Assembly: GCA_021324575.1 (NCBI GenBank)
Contig: JAJPIW010000016.1
Coordinates: 97,202 to 161,201 of the forward strand
Length of the DNA: 64,000 bases
Direction of reading: 5' to 3'
DNA from: Intrasporangiaceae bacterium
GTDB lineage: Bacteria; Actinomycetota; Actinomycetes; Actinomycetales; Dermatophilaceae
In this document: positions 44,093 to 53,872 of the stretch, piece by piece
How the letters are laid out: the number at the start of each line of letters is the position of its first letter
Position numbering within the stretch: the first letter of the stretch is position 1
Made by a program: the position numbers and the translations under genes
The notes under the pieces: model-generated
What the model saw: the letters and a program-made list of their open reading frames with translations, nothing else
Told to the model about the DNA's origin: nothing
Database searches by the model: none

Positions 44093-46366
44093 ATGTCCGT
44101 CCCTGTCAGCGCACTTCCGTCCGACCGCAGGCCGCGAGAAACCAGATGGGTCGTCGCCACCCTCGTCACCACCGTAGGCGTCATGGCCGTGCCGCTGTTC
44201 TGGTACGGCCGCTACTACTTCGTCGGTGACACCCAGAGTGGAGCCTTCCCCCAGTGGTACTACTACGGCAAGCAGCTCTTGTCCGGGCACTGGCCGGTCC
44301 TCAACCTGTGGGGCTGGCGCGGCGGTAACAACGTCGCCGAGGGCCAGCTCGGCCTGTTCAGCCCGGTCCAGATCCTGCTGTCGGTCAGCGCTTCCATGGC
44401 CCGCGACGCCGTGGTCTTCTCGACCATCGCCAAGACCTTGGCTGCGGTGGTCGCCGCGCTGGGCGGGTACGCCCTGGCCCGCAGCTACGACCTGAAGCCG
44501 GCGTTCGCCTACGTCGTCGGCTCGACGATCGTCCTCGGCGGGGAGATGCAGTACCTCGACATGCCGTCCTGGGTGACCGGCGTGCTCGTCTGGGCGATCC
44601 TGCCGTGGGCGTGGTGGGGCGTCCGACGGCTCATGATCCAGCGGGCCAACCCGCTGCTCGCCTTCGTGGCCTGCGTGCTGATCGTCACGATCGGCTACGT
44701 GTTCGGCACGATCTACCTGGCCATCGTCTTTGTCGGGTGCCTTCTCGACGCGGCCAGGATCTATGGGCGGGGGGCGTTCGTCCGCGTCCTGAGCCTGGGT
44801 GTGCTGGCCGGTCTGTCAGCGGTCGTCGTGTACCTCCCAGGCATCCTGACCTCCCCGGTCACCTTGCGATCCAACCAGGGGATCACCAACGACAACCAGC
44901 TCGCGGTCCAGGTGTCGCACTACGCCGCGTCGATGATCCCGACGGGGTTGATCCCGGCCACCGTCGACTCCATGGGGACCAAGCCGCTGGGCTACATCGC
45001 CTGGTTCCTGCCGATCCTGCTCTGGGTGGACGTGCGCCGTGTCCGCGCCGCCATGCGGCCGATGGCCGGCGCGCTGCTCGTCCTCGTCGCCACGGTGTTG
45101 TGGACCCTCGGGCCGAGCGTCGTCGGCCCGCTGCGCTTCCCGGTCCGGGTCATGCCGGTCGTCGTGCTCGTCGCCATTCTGCTCACGATCACCCTGCTCG
45201 CCAAGGCCACCAGCCGGCCCAGCCGGGCACGACTGTGGCTGAGCCTGTCGATGGTCGGCCTCGGCGTGTGGGTGACCGCCAGCCGATCGGTCCCTGACGC
45301 CATCGACCAGTTCGGGTGCGGGCTCCTTGTCTGCGCCGGGCTGGCCGCGACCTGGCTGCTGTGGCGGCGCTTCGCGGCGGGCGACCCTGTCAGGGCCGGC
45401 GGGCTGGTCTGCGCCCTGCTCGTTGCCTGGTCCGTCGGACTTCAGGTCTACCAGCACGCGGTGTTCGCCCGGCCCCCGTCGCTGGACCGGCATACAGCTT
45501 CTGCGTCCGACGCGTTCGGCGGCATCCTCGCCGACGCACGGGGGGACGTGATGGCGTTGGGAACGACGGAGCCCTACCTGGCGGCCCACCCCACCCCGTC
45601 CAAGGAGATCGTCGTGGCCGGCTCGTGGTACCTCACCGACCACCGGGTCGCCAACACGTACACGACGATCGGCTTCCGCAAGTACGTGAGCGTCTACTGC
45701 TTCGACCACCTGGGGCAGACCTGCCCGCGCTCGCTCAAGGCCGTCCTGTCCCCCGAACCCGCTACCGGGAAGACGCGGGCCGACCTGTTGTCGGTCAGCA
45801 CCCTGGTTCTCTGGCGGCCCACCCTGGGTGCGGCGGCCGACGCCGCGCCACCGGCCGGCTGGCATGTCGCGCGGACGACACCCCACACCGTCATGTGGGT
45901 TCGTGACACCCCCGTGCCTACCGCCGGCGGCGTCGTGGACAGCTCGAGCGGCACGACGGTGACCCAGCTGACCCAGACTCCCCGGGATGCGTCGTTCAGG
46001 GTCGACGGGGTACCGGCCGGTGGCGGGAGGGTGACGTTCAGCCGGCTGGCCTGGCCGGGGTACTCGGTCCACGGCGGCACCCTCGCCGACCCTGTCGACG
46101 GCTACCTGCTCACCGTCAAGGTCCCCGCGGGGAGCCAGGGCCGGACTATCGCCATCCACTACACCCCGCCGGGCTGGGCCCTCGGCATCAGCTGCTTCTT
46201 CGGCTCGATCGCCTTGGCCCTGTTGTGGAGCGTGGTGGCCTTCGTTCGGGGCCGTCGGAGCGGCGCGGCGGTCGGGAACGCGTCAGACCCGAGCACCGAG
46301 CCGACCGGGACGCCCGGCACCGGCGAGCAGGCTCAGTCAGCGCTGGCAGGTCCGTCCTCAAGTTGA
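44093..46366 (+). CDS. GT-C/YfhO-like polytopic membrane protein, paralogue 2
   Basis: A 757-residue protein with the same plan as the 37.8 kb gene: N-terminal helix, GRYYFVGDTQSGAFPQWYYY loop, WGWRGGNNVAEGQLGLFSP, about twelve helices, an extracytoplasmic domain from ~residue 460 containing GSWYLTDHRVANTYTT and VTFSRLAWPGYSVHGG, and a final helix. The two paralogues flank the rml genes in the same orientation. Two intact copies suggest different acceptors or linkages. It ends 42 bp from a converging GT2 gene. Confidence 0.75.
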   Translation: MSVPVSALPSDRRPRETRWVVATLVTTVGVMAVPLFWYGRYYFVGDTQSGAFPQWYYYGKQLLSGHWPVLNLWGWRGGNNVAEGQLGLFSPVQILLSVSASMARDAVVFSTIAKTLAAVVAALGGYALARSYDLKPAFAYVVGSTIVLGGEMQYLDMPSWVTGVLVWAILPWAWWGVRRLMIQRANPLLAFVACVLIVTIGYVFGTIYLAIVFVGCLLDAARIYGRGAFVRVLSLGVLAGLSAVVVYLPGILTSPVTLRSNQGITNDNQLAVQVSHYAASMIPTGLIPATVDSMGTKPLGYIAWFLPILLWVDVRRVRAAMRPMAGALLVLVATVLWTLGPSVVGPLRFPVRVMPVVVLVAILLTITLLAKATSRPSRARLWLSLSMVGLGVWVTASRSVPDAIDQFGCGLLVCAGLAATWLLWRRFAAGDPVRAGGLVCALLVAWSVGLQVYQHAVFARPPSLDRHTASASDAFGGILADARGDVMALGTTEPYLAAHPTPSKEIVVAGSWYLTDHRVANTYTTIGFRKYVSVYCFDHLGQTCPRSLKAVLSPEPATGKTRADLLSVSTLVLWRPTLGAAADAAPPAGWHVARTTPHTVMWVRDTPVPTAGGVVDSSSGTTVTQLTQTPRDASFRVDGVPAGGGRVTFSRLAWPGYSVHGGTLADPVDGYLLTVKVPAGSQGRTIAIHYTPPGWALGISCFFGSIALALLWSVVAFVRGRRSGAAVGNASDPSTEPTGTPGTGEQAQSALAGPSSS

Positions 46367-46408
46367 CCCAAGGCTCTCTCCGACCCGGCCCGGTCGGCCG
46401 AGCCGGCC

Positions 46409-47422
46409 CTATCGATCCTTGATCGAGACCCGGCTGGTGAGGAAGCCCCAGCCCCACGGCAGGTGCATCGTCGGCAGGATGAGCGGCAGGTAGGCCCGCT
46501 CGCGCAGGGTGAGGCCCCCGCCGATCGCCAGTCCGCCGAGGGTGACAGCTGCGGCATACCCGACCGGGACGACCCAGAGCGGCGCCCAGAGGAACCCACC
46601 GACCAGCCCGCCGGCGATCGCCAGCAGGGCCAGCGGAGGCGCCAGGTAGCGAGCGTTCATCGTGCCGGCGTGGGTGCGCGCCACGACGCGGCGCCATCGG
46701 CCGTAGTCGCGGTACTGCCGGGCCAGCGCCGCCAGCGTCGGGCGCGGACGGTAGGCCACCTGCAGCTCCGGGGAGAACCAGACGACCCCGCCCAGCTCCC
46801 GGATCCGGTGGTTGAGCTCCCAGTCCTGGGCCCGGCTGAAGCGCGGGTCGTAGCCGCCGGTCCGGGCCAGCCACTCCCGGCGGAAGACCCCGAGGTAGAC
46901 GGTCTCGGTCGGTCCGGGCTCTCCCCCGACATGGAACGCGCTGGCACCGACGCCCAGGCGGCTGGTCATGGCCCTGGCCACGGCCCGCTCGAAGGGGGTC
47001 ACGCCCTCGGCCTGCATGATCCCGCCGACGTTGGCGGCACCGGTCTCCCGGAGCAGCCGCAGGGCGGTCGCGACGTAGCCCGGGCTCAGCACCCCGTGGC
47101 CGTCGACCCGGACGACGACGTCGGCCTCGGGCGACAGGCCGGCGATGGCCGCGTTGAGCGAGTCTGGGGTGCGGCCGGACGGGCTCTGGACCAGGCGGAC
47201 GCGGGCATCCCCGGCAGCCAGCTCGGCCGCGATGGCTGCCGTCCGGTCGCGACTCGGGCCGAGCGCGAGGACCACCTCGTCGACGGCCGGGGCGTCCTGG
47301 GCGAGGATCGCGCCCACGGCCTCGGCGATGTGCCGCTCCTCGTTGAGGATGGGCATGATGACGCCCACTCGAGGGTTGCTGGGCAGCGCGGCGGCCGGGT
47401 CGGCGTGGTGGGGATCGGTCAT
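46409..47422 (-). CDS. GT2 glycosyltransferase, ExoA-like
   Basis: A 337-residue protein with a GT-A domain (RVGVIMPILNEERHIAEAVG, LALGPSRDRTAAIAAEL, VVVRVDGHGVLSPGYV, FSRAQDWELNHRIRELGG) and C-terminal membrane helices (PLALLAIAGGLVGGFLWAP and PVGYAAAVTLGGLAIGGGL). The DGH near residue 108 fills the metal-binding position, as in ExoA-type succinoglycan enzymes. The ATG at 47422 is preferred to a longer frame. It closes the surface-polymer island and is divergent from the LCP gene. Confidence 0.8.
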   Translation of the reverse strand: MTDPHHADPAAALPSNPRVGVIMPILNEERHIAEAVGAILAQDAPAVDEVVLALGPSRDRTAAIAAELAAGDARVRLVQSPSGRTPDSLNAAIAGLSPEADVVVRVDGHGVLSPGYVATALRLLRETGAANVGGIMQAEGVTPFERAVARAMTSRLGVGASAFHVGGEPGPTETVYLGVFRREWLARTGGYDPRFSRAQDWELNHRIRELGGVVWFSPELQVAYRPRPTLAALARQYRDYGRWRRVVARTHAGTMNARYLAPPLALLAIAGGLVGGFLWAPLWVVPVGYAAAVTLGGLAIGGGLTLRERAYLPLILPTMHLPWGWGFLTSRVSIKDR

Positions 47423-47542
47423 GGCGGGCCCCAGTATTCCGCGTGGAAGCGGCCTACCACGGGGTGCCTCACCGAAACCCACTGCTTGGTTTGGTAGACA
47501 GATGCGTCCGCACCAACACCCAATGCCGAATGAGCAGCCCCC

Positions 47543-48883
47543 ATGACTCCCTCACGCGACGACGACGCCCGGGCCATCCCCCAGCGTCGCCCGCCACGCG
47601 ACGAGGACGACGACGTCTACGTCGTCGACACCCGGGGCGGACGCCGCCGGGTCACGCCGCCGGCCCGGCCGGCCCGTCCTGGCCCACCCCCGCCGGACCA
47701 GCCCAGGCGGCCACAGAGCGCCCCCCGCCCGGCAGCGCAACCCGAGCCCGCGGCATACGACGAGGTCCGTACCCCGACCCGGGCTCTTCCCCAGCAGCCC
47801 CGACCGACCACCCGGCCGCCGCAGCGCACCGGCGGGCCCGGCCGTCCGACTGGGCCGGACCGGGGCGACGACATCCCGACCCCTCCGCGACGCCGGCACC
47901 GTGTCCGACTCGTGGTGATCCTGCTCGTACTCGCCCTCCTCGGCTACGGAGCGGTCGAGATCTGGGCGCCGATGGATGCCTGGAACCACGTCGCCCGGGT
48001 CGACGACGCTCCGGCCGGCAACCGGCCGGGCAGCGGCTCCGGCCACAACTACCTGCTCGTCGGGTCCGACTCCAGGGCCGGGCTCACGGCGGCGCAGAAG
48101 AAGAGCCTCGGCACCGGCAGCGACCCCGGTCAGCGCACCGACTCGATCATCCTGGTCCACACCCCGGGCAACGGCGGCAACGCCTCGATGATCTCCATCC
48201 CCCGGGACAGCTACGTCCCGATCCCCGGGCACGGTTCGAACAAGATCAACGCGGCGTTCTCGATCGGTGGACCCAAGCTGCTCCTGGAGACCGTCGAGCA
48301 GGTCACCGACCTGCGGATCGACGGCTATCTGGAGATCGGCTTCGGCGGGTTCGCCCAGCTCGTCGACAGCATGGGCGGTGTCGAGATCTGTGTGCCGTTC
48401 CACATGGACGACCCCAAGGCGCACATCAACCTCCAGAAGGGCTGCCAGACGCTGAACGGCGCCAACGCCCTGGGCTTCGTCCGGGCGCGGTACTCCGATC
48501 CGCGTGGCGACATCGGCCGGGCCCAGCGCCAGCGGCAGTTCCTCGCGGCCATCATGAAGAAGATGGCGACACCCTCCACGGTGCTCGTGCCGTGGACCTG
48601 GTGGGACACCTCGCACGCCGCGGTCGCCGGCATCACCGTCGGCCAGGAGACCTCGCTCAGCGACGCCTACCGGATCGTCCAGACGATGCGCGGCGCCTCC
48701 AGCGGCAAGACGCTCAGCCTCGTGGTCCCGTTGGCCGACCTGAGCTACCAGACCCAGGCCGGCGACGCCGTCAAGTGGGACACGGCCCGGGCCCGGGCCC
48801 TGTTCACGATGCTCCGTGACGGCACCCCGATCACCAGCCCCCCGGCCGGCACCGACGGCAAGCCCTCCGGCACCTCCGGCTGA
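47543..48883 (+). CDS. LytR-CpsA-Psr (LCP) family wall-polymer ligase
   Basis: A 446-residue LCP protein. A ~115-residue Pro/Arg-rich cytoplasmic N-terminus precedes one membrane helix (LVVILLVLALLGYGAVEIW). The extracytoplasmic LCP domain has YLLVGSDSRAGL, RTDSIILVHTPG (catalytic Asp and Arg region), ASMISIPRDSYVPIPGHGSN with KINAAF, and GALGF-equivalent ANALGFVRARYSDPRGDIGR followed by AQRQ. LCP enzymes move undecaprenyl-linked glycopolymers onto peptidoglycan. It lies at the island edge, so it is a good candidate for attaching the polymer made there. Confidence 0.9.
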   Translation: MTPSRDDDARAIPQRRPPRDEDDDVYVVDTRGGRRRVTPPARPARPGPPPPDQPRRPQSAPRPAAQPEPAAYDEVRTPTRALPQQPRPTTRPPQRTGGPGRPTGPDRGDDIPTPPRRRHRVRLVVILLVLALLGYGAVEIWAPMDAWNHVARVDDAPAGNRPGSGSGHNYLLVGSDSRAGLTAAQKKSLGTGSDPGQRTDSIILVHTPGNGGNASMISIPRDSYVPIPGHGSNKINAAFSIGGPKLLLETVEQVTDLRIDGYLEIGFGGFAQLVDSMGGVEICVPFHMDDPKAHINLQKGCQTLNGANALGFVRARYSDPRGDIGRAQRQRQFLAAIMKKMATPSTVLVPWTWWDTSHAAVAGITVGQETSLSDAYRIVQTMRGASSGKTLSLVVPLADLSYQTQAGDAVKWDTARARALFTMLRDGTPITSPPAGTDGKPSGTSG

Positions 48884-48942
48884 CATCCCCCCATCCCGTC
48901 GCCCCACCGCGAATTTATCGGGTCCTCGGGGTAGCTCCCAGT

Positions 48943-48967
48943 GCACCCGGGTTTCCTTCTCGGGTGC
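48943..48967. terminator. Hairpin downstream of the LCP gene
   Basis: GCACCCG (48943-48949) and CGGGTGC (48961-48967) pair perfectly around an 11-nt loop, in the 183-bp gap between converging genes. The rest of the gap shows only short CCCGAGACC repeats near 49027-49053. Confidence 0.45.
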
Positions 48968-49066
48968 GCACGCAAGTACTCGGGTGCGGAGCGCCGGCAA
49001 GGGCGCACGCGGGGCCACTGACCCTTCCCGAGACCCGAGTCCCGAGACCCAAATCCCGTATGCCGG

Positions 49067-50233
49067 TCAGCCGCGGAGCAGCTGGCGAGCCATGACGACC
49101 CGCTGGATCTGGTTGGTGCCCTCGTAGATCTGGGTGATCTTGGCATCCCGCATCATCCGCTCGACCGGGAAGTCGCGGACGTAGCCCGAGCCGCCGAGCA
49201 GCTGCACCGCGTCGGTGGTCACCTTCATCGCGACGTCGGAGGCGTAGCACTTGGCCGCCGCCCCGAAGAACGGCAGGTCCGGGTCACCGCGCTCGGACTT
49301 GGCAGCGGCGACGTAGACGAGCTGGCGGGCCGCCTCGAGCTCCATCGCCATGTCGGCGAGCATGAACTGGATGCCCTGGAACTCGGCGACCGCCCTGCCG
49401 AACTGCTTGCGCTCCTTGACGTAGCCGATGGCGAAGTCGAGCGCACCCTGGGCGATCCCGACCGCTTGGGCCCCGATCGTGACGCGGGTGTGGTCCAGCG
49501 TGCTCAGAGCGATCTTGAGCCCCTCGCCGAGGCCGCCGACCATCCGGTCACCCGGGATCCGGCAGTTGTCGAAGTGCAGCTCCCGGGTCGGTGACCCCTT
49601 GATGCCGAGCTTGCGCTCCTTCTCCCCGAAGGAGAACCCCTCGTCGGTCTTCTCCACCACGAACGCGGTCACGTTGTTGCCGCGCGGGCCGTCGGGGTCG
49701 GTCACCGCGAGGACCGTGTAGAAGCCGGACTCCCCCGCGTTGGTGATCCACGACTTCTGCCCGTTGAGGATGAAGTCGTCGCCGTCGGCCTTGGCCCGGC
49801 ACTTCATGCCGGCCGTGTCGGACCCCGCCTCGCGCTCGGACAGGCCGTAGGAGAACGTCGTCTCACCGCGGGCGATCGGCGGCAGGTACTTGCGCTTGAC
49901 CTCCTCCGACGCGCCGAGGATGAGGGGCATCGTGCCGAGCTTGTTGACCGCCGGGATGAGCGAGGCGCTCGCGTCGGCGCGGGCCACCTCCTCGATGACG
50001 ATGCAGGTCGCGAGCGCGTCGGCGCCGACCCCGCCGTACTCCTCGGCGATGTGGGGGGCGAAGAAGTCACCGGCCACGAGCGCCTCGTGCGCCTCGCGCG
50101 GGTAGCGCGCCTGCTCGTCCACGTCCGCGGAATACGGGGCGATCTTGTCGGTCGCGATCTGGCGGATCGCCTCCCGGACGGCCTCGTGGTCCTCGGAGAT
50201 CTTGAAGAGGTCGAAGTCAGGGCTGCCGCTCAC
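49067..50233 (-). CDS. Acyl-CoA dehydrogenase (FadE25-like)
   Basis: A 388-residue flavoenzyme for alpha,beta-dehydrogenation of acyl-CoA. Motifs: FSYGLSEREAGSDTAGMKCR (acyl-CoA/FAD contact), GQKSWITNAGESGFYTV, AVGIAQGALDFAIGYVKERK followed by QFG, LLGGSGYVRDFPVERMMRDA and KITQIYEGTNQIQR, where Glu in YEGTNQ is the expected catalytic base. Its place upstream of purEK matches mycobacterial fadE25. The GTG at 50233 has a -10 8 nt upstream. Confidence 0.93.
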   Translation of the reverse strand: MSGSPDFDLFKISEDHEAVREAIRQIATDKIAPYSADVDEQARYPREAHEALVAGDFFAPHIAEEYGGVGADALATCIVIEEVARADASASLIPAVNKLGTMPLILGASEEVKRKYLPPIARGETTFSYGLSEREAGSDTAGMKCRAKADGDDFILNGQKSWITNAGESGFYTVLAVTDPDGPRGNNVTAFVVEKTDEGFSFGEKERKLGIKGSPTRELHFDNCRIPGDRMVGGLGEGLKIALSTLDHTRVTIGAQAVGIAQGALDFAIGYVKERKQFGRAVAEFQGIQFMLADMAMELEAARQLVYVAAAKSERGDPDLPFFGAAAKCYASDVAMKVTTDAVQLLGGSGYVRDFPVERMMRDAKITQIYEGTNQIQRVVMARQLLRG

Positions 50234-50360
50234 GAGACGGCAGGCTACTCGTCCGTATGCCGCCTCGGGTCGGCCGTGTGCCGCAGCCCACCCCGAGGCC
50301 GGCCGCCACGACGAGGAGCGCAGCCGCGGCGAGCACGAGCGGGGTCAGGCTGGTCCACAT
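50217..50360 (-). CDS. Possible 47-residue single-pass membrane protein
   Basis: Reading ATG at 50360 gives a 47-residue protein whose first half is one hydrophobic helix (SLTPLVLAAAALLVVAAGLG), followed by a Cys and an Arg-rich tail. It starts 8 nt after the LLM stop with a GAGG Shine-Dalgarno and overlaps the first 17 bp of the acyl-CoA dehydrogenase gene. No homologue is known to me. It could be a real small membrane protein co-expressed with the LLM gene, or chance. Confidence 0.35.
   Translation of the reverse strand: MWTSLTPLVLAAAALLVVAAGLGVGCGTRPTRGGIRTSSLPSRERQP
50242..50247 (-). promoter_or_regulatory. -10 box of the acyl-CoA dehydrogenase gene (leaderless)
   Basis: TAGCCT on the minus strand is 8 nt before the GTG at 50233. 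Confidence 0.45.
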
Positions 50361-50368
50361 GCGGTGCC

Positions 50369-51430
50369 TCAGCGGCGGCGCCCGAGGTGCCACAGGTGGC
50401 CGTGGTCGGCCCGGTCGACCAGCTCCGGCATGACCTCGCGCTCGAAGAGGGCGATGCCCGTCGTGTCGTAGGCGGCCTCGGCGAAGTTGAGGATGGCGTA
50501 GGTCATGCCCAACCCCTCCAGCTCCTGGAGCCGGGTGAGGATCTGCTCCGGGGTGCCGACGAGCGGGCCGCCGGCGAGGTCGCGGAGGTTCTTGTCGAGG
50601 ACCTCCTGCGGCAGCCCGACCTGGCCGTAGTGCGAGCGCATCCAGGCCAGTCGCTCCTGGACGTCGCTCTCGGTGGACCCGATGACGACGTTGTAGTTGG
50701 CGCTGCGGACGATCTGGGCGAAGTCACGGCCGATGTCGTCGCAGTGGCCCTTGAGGATCGCGCTCTTGGCGGCGAACCCCGCCGCGGCCCCGTCGAAGTT
50801 GGTGTAGTCGGCGTACTCGGCCGCGATCCGCAGGGTCTTGCGCTCCCCGCCGCCGGCCACCCACATGGGGATGCCGTTCAGCGCGCTCCCCGCGCTCGAC
50901 GTCCCCTGCAGCGGGCGCGGGGCGCAGATGGCGCCGTCGACGGTGTAGTGCTTCCCGGCATACGTCGCCTGTCCGTCGACCCACATCTGGCGCAGGATCT
51001 CCACGCCCTCGCGCAGCGCCCCGAGCCGCTCACCGGCGGTGGGGAAGCCGTAGCCGTAGGCGCGCCACTCCTGCTCGTACCAGCCGGCGCCGATGCCCAT
51101 CTCGACCCGTCCTTCAGAGACGATGTCGACGGTCGCGGCGACCTTGGCGAGGTAGGCCGGGTTGCGGTAGGCGATGCAGGTGCACATCTGGCCGAGGCGG
51201 ATCCGTCCAGTGACCGCCGCGAACGCGGCCATGAGCGTCCAGGCCTCGTGGGTCGCCTCGTGGGTCGGGCGCGGCACGGTGTGGAAGTGGTCGTAGACCC
51301 AGATCGAGGACCAGTCCTCGTTGGCGTCGGCCCGGCGGGCCAGCCCCGCCATGACGCCCCAGTGCTGGGCCGCCTCGATGCCGACGAGGTCGAGGCGCCA
51401 GCCCTGGGGAACGAAGAGTCCGAATTTCAT
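50369..51430 (-). CDS. LLM-class F420-dependent oxidoreductase
   Basis: A 353-residue luciferase-like monooxygenase-fold protein. It has [51 protein letters not shown] and [20 protein letters not shown], typical of F420-dependent members (glucose-6-P dehydrogenase/MSMEG-type relatives). F420 use fits fbiA/fbiB in this window, but FMN cannot be excluded. The substrate is unknown. The ATG at 51430 has a -10 6 nt upstream. Confidence 0.85.
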   Translation of the reverse strand: MKFGLFVPQGWRLDLVGIEAAQHWGVMAGLARRADANEDWSSIWVYDHFHTVPRPTHEATHEAWTLMAAFAAVTGRIRLGQMCTCIAYRNPAYLAKVAATVDIVSEGRVEMGIGAGWYEQEWRAYGYGFPTAGERLGALREGVEILRQMWVDGQATYAGKHYTVDGAICAPRPLQGTSSAGSALNGIPMWVAGGGERKTLRIAAEYADYTNFDGAAAGFAAKSAILKGHCDDIGRDFAQIVRSANYNVVIGSTESDVQERLAWMRSHYGQVGLPQEVLDKNLRDLAGGPLVGTPEQILTRLQELEGLGMTYAILNFAEAAYDTTGIALFEREVMPELVDRADHGHLWHLGRRR

Positions 51431-51436
51431 GGTTCG

Positions 51437-51442
51437 AACCTA
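51437..51442 (-). promoter_or_regulatory. -10 box of the LLM gene (leaderless)
   Basis: TAGGTT on the minus strand is 6 nt before the ATG at 51430. Confidence 0.45.
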
Positions 51443-51499
51443 CCTGTATGCCGGGTGGCCGGGCCCGGCCACCCGCGCGTCCCGCGACCTGGCCGCCGA

Positions 51500-51505
51500 T
51501 AGCCT
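51500..51505 (+). promoter_or_regulatory. -10 box of ugd (leaderless)
   Basis: TAGCCT is 7 nt before the ATG at 51513. Confidence 0.5.
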
Positions 51506-51512
51506 TGCCGCC

Positions 51513-52691
51513 ATGTCCACCACCCCCCGGGTCGCCGTCGTCGGGACCTCGTACGTCGGTCTGTCCATCGCCGTGCTCCTCGCTCGCCACACCCAGGTCG
51601 TCGGCTATGACATCGACGCCGACCGGGTGGCCCTCCTGGAGTCAGGGCGCAGCCCGATCGAGGATCCGGACATCGAGAAGTACCTCCTCGCCGGCGGGCT
51701 GGACCTGCGGTTCACCCTGTCCAAGGACGAGGCGTATGCCGGGGCCGACTTCGTCATCATCGCCACGCCGACGAACTACGACGAGCGGACCAACTACTTC
51801 GACACGAGCAGCGTCGAGCAGGTGATCGGCGACGTCACCCGGATCAACCCCGACGCCGTGTGCGTCATCAAGTCGACGATCCCGGTCGGCTTTGTCGCTG
51901 ACCTGCGCCGCCGGCTCGGCACCGACAACGTCATCTTCTCCCCCGAGTTCCTCCGTGAGGGCCGGGCCCTGCACGACAACCTGCACCCCTCCCGGATCGT
52001 CGTCGGCGAGGTCAGCGACCGGGCCCGGCGCTTCGCCGACCTGCTCGCGTCGGCGGCGCTCGACCCCGACGTCCCGGTCCTGCTCACCGGCAGCACCGAG
52101 GCCGAGGCCATCAAGCTGTTCGCCAACACCTACCTGGCCATGCGGGTCGCCTACTTCAACGAGCTGGACACCTTCGCCTCGCTGCACGGCCTGGACACCC
52201 GGCAGATCATCGAGGGGGTGGGCCTGGACCCACGGATCGGGACGCACTACAACAACCCGAGCTTCGGCTACGGCGGCTACTGCCTGCCCAAGGACACCAA
52301 GCAGCTGCTCGCCAACTACGCCAACGTCCCGCAGACGATGATCTCGGCGATCGTCGATGCCAACAGCACCCGCAAGGACTTCGTGGCGGCCGACATCGTC
52401 GCCCGCCGCCCCACGGTCGTGGGGATCCACCGGCTGATCATGAAGGCCGGCTCGGACAACTACCGGGCCAGCAGCGTCCAGGGCATCATGAAGCGGATCA
52501 AGGCCAAGGGCATCGAGGTCATCGTCTACGAGCCGCAGCTGCACGAGGACCAGTTCTTCGGCTCGGAGGTGGTGCGCGACCTCGAGGCGCTCAAACGCCG
52601 GGCCGACCTCATCGTCGCCAACCGGCTCGTCCCGGAGCTGGAGGACGTCGCCGACAAGGTCTACACGCGCGACCTGTTCGGCGGCGACTGA
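51513..52691 (+). CDS. ugd: UDP-glucose/nucleotide-sugar 6-dehydrogenase
   Basis: A 392-residue enzyme oxidising a UDP-sugar to the uronic acid. The cofactor fold is [19 protein letters not shown] with [25 protein letters not shown] and [20 protein letters not shown] follow. The catalytic Cys is in [20 protein letters not shown] near residue 255, and the C-terminal nucleotide-binding fold ends with [23 protein letters not shown]-glucuronate may feed the surface polymer, although the gene lies outside the island. Confidence 0.9.
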   Translation: MSTTPRVAVVGTSYVGLSIAVLLARHTQVVGYDIDADRVALLESGRSPIEDPDIEKYLLAGGLDLRFTLSKDEAYAGADFVIIATPTNYDERTNYFDTSSVEQVIGDVTRINPDAVCVIKSTIPVGFVADLRRRLGTDNVIFSPEFLREGRALHDNLHPSRIVVGEVSDRARRFADLLASAALDPDVPVLLTGSTEAEAIKLFANTYLAMRVAYFNELDTFASLHGLDTRQIIEGVGLDPRIGTHYNNPSFGYGGYCLPKDTKQLLANYANVPQTMISAIVDANSTRKDFVAADIVARRPTVVGIHRLIMKAGSDNYRASSVQGIMKRIKAKGIEVIVYEPQLHEDQFFGSEVVRDLEALKRRADLIVANRLVPELEDVADKVYTRDLFGGD

Positions 52692-52703
52692 CCGGCCCGG
52701 TCC

Positions 52704-52709
52704 TACAGT
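52704..52709 (+). promoter_or_regulatory. -10 box of the RDD-family gene (leaderless)
   Basis: TACAGT is 7 nt before GTG 52717 and overlaps the earlier in-frame GTG at 52708, which therefore cannot be the start if this promoter is used. Confidence 0.5.
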
Positions 52710-52716
52710 GACCCCC

Positions 52717-53409
52717 GTGACGAGCGCGCCGCCCAACTGGTACCCCGACCCGACCGACGCCTCGTCGGTCCGCTACTGGGACGGGCTCCAGTGGACCGAC
52801 CACCGAGCCCCGGCGCCACCCGTGGCTCCGGGCCACGGCCTGGCCTACGGGACCGCGCCGGCCAAGGCGGCGGCGACCCCGGACGGCGTGCCTCTCGCCG
52901 GTCTCGGCTACCGGTTCCTCGCCCGGATCGTCGACTCCCTCATCCTCGGCGTCGCCCAGCTCCTTGTCGCCATCCCGCTGCTCCCGGGCTTGGTCCGCGG
53001 CCTCGAGGACTTCGTCGACCGGGCCGACGCGGACACGCAGGGCGGCTATGCCGTCAACCCGATCGCCTTCTACACCGAGACCGGCCTGTTGAGGTTCTTC
53101 TTCATCATGATCGTCGCGGGTCTGGTCCTCAGCGCCGTCTACACCGTCACGCTGGTCCACCTGCGCGGCGCGACGCTCGGCAAGTCGCTCGCCGGCGTCC
53201 GCGTACGGCCCTGGGGGATGGAAGCCCGACCGTCGTGGGCGCAGTCATGGCAACGGTGGCTGAGCGGGGAGGCGGCCGGAGCGGTCGTCGGCATCTACCA
53301 GCTGCTCGACTACCTCTTCCCGGTGTGGGACCCCCGCAAACAGGCCGTTCACGACAAATGGCCCGACACCGTCGTCGTTGCTGCGCGCTCCGGCTCAGTG
53401 CCCCGCTGA
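52717..53409 (+). CDS. RDD-family membrane protein with N-terminal DUF2510
   Basis: A 230-residue protein. The first ~25 residues are a DUF2510 motif (PPNWYPDPTDASSVRYWDGL followed by QWTDH), common at the N-terminus of actinobacterial membrane proteins. The RDD domain follows, with GLGYRFLARIVDSLILG (the Arg and Asp that name the family), three hydrophobic segments, and ATLGKSLAGVRVRPW. The role of RDD proteins is largely unknown. I place the start at GTG 52717 from the -10 position. Confidence 0.8.
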   Translation: MTSAPPNWYPDPTDASSVRYWDGLQWTDHRAPAPPVAPGHGLAYGTAPAKAAATPDGVPLAGLGYRFLARIVDSLILGVAQLLVAIPLLPGLVRGLEDFVDRADADTQGGYAVNPIAFYTETGLLRFFFIMIVAGLVLSAVYTVTLVHLRGATLGKSLAGVRVRPWGMEARPSWAQSWQRWLSGEAAGAVVGIYQLLDYLFPVWDPRKQAVHDKWPDTVVVAARSGSVPR

Positions 53410-53426
53410 GGGAGCATGATGGCGGT

Positions 53427-53870
53427 GTGACCCTGCGCCATCGCAACGATCCTGACCTGATCCGCGAGCTGCTGCACGATCCGGGCACCTGGGTCGTGGT
53501 GGGACTGTCCACCAACGCCGCGCGACCGGCATACGGGATCGCCCGATGGCTGAAGTTCGAGCAGCGCAAGGGCCTGATCGCCGTCCACCCGAGGGCCGAG
53601 TCGGTGCACGGCGCCCCCGGCTATCCGTCGATCAGCGACATCCCCGACCAGGACATCAAGGTCGTGGACTGCTTCGTCAACTCCGAGCACGTCGGTGCGG
53701 TCGTCGATGAGGTGATCGCCAACAAGGACCGCCTGCAGATCGACGCGATCTGGCTGCAGCTCGGCGTCGTCGACGAGGAGGCCGCCGCACGGGCCCGGGC
53801 GGCCGGCCTCGACGTGGTCATGGACACCTGCCCCAAGATCGAGTACCCGAGAGTCCGCCCCGGCGACTGA
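53427..53870 (+). CDS. CoA-binding domain protein (YccU-like)
   Basis: A 147-residue single-domain Rossmann protein. It has TWVVVGLSTNAARPAYGIAR near residue 20, KGLIAVHPRAESVHGAPGYP, VVDCFVNSEHVGAVVDE and IDAIWLQLGVVDEEAAARAR, ending DVVMDTCPKIEYPR. This matches the YccU-type CoA_binding family, whose function is not established. The GTG at 53427 is chosen because the domain begins soon after. It converges on purE with a 2-bp gap. Confidence 0.82.
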   Translation: MTLRHRNDPDLIRELLHDPGTWVVVGLSTNAARPAYGIARWLKFEQRKGLIAVHPRAESVHGAPGYPSISDIPDQDIKVVDCFVNSEHVGAVVDEVIANKDRLQIDAIWLQLGVVDEEAAARARAAGLDVVMDTCPKIEYPRVRPGD

Positions 53871-53872
53871 CC

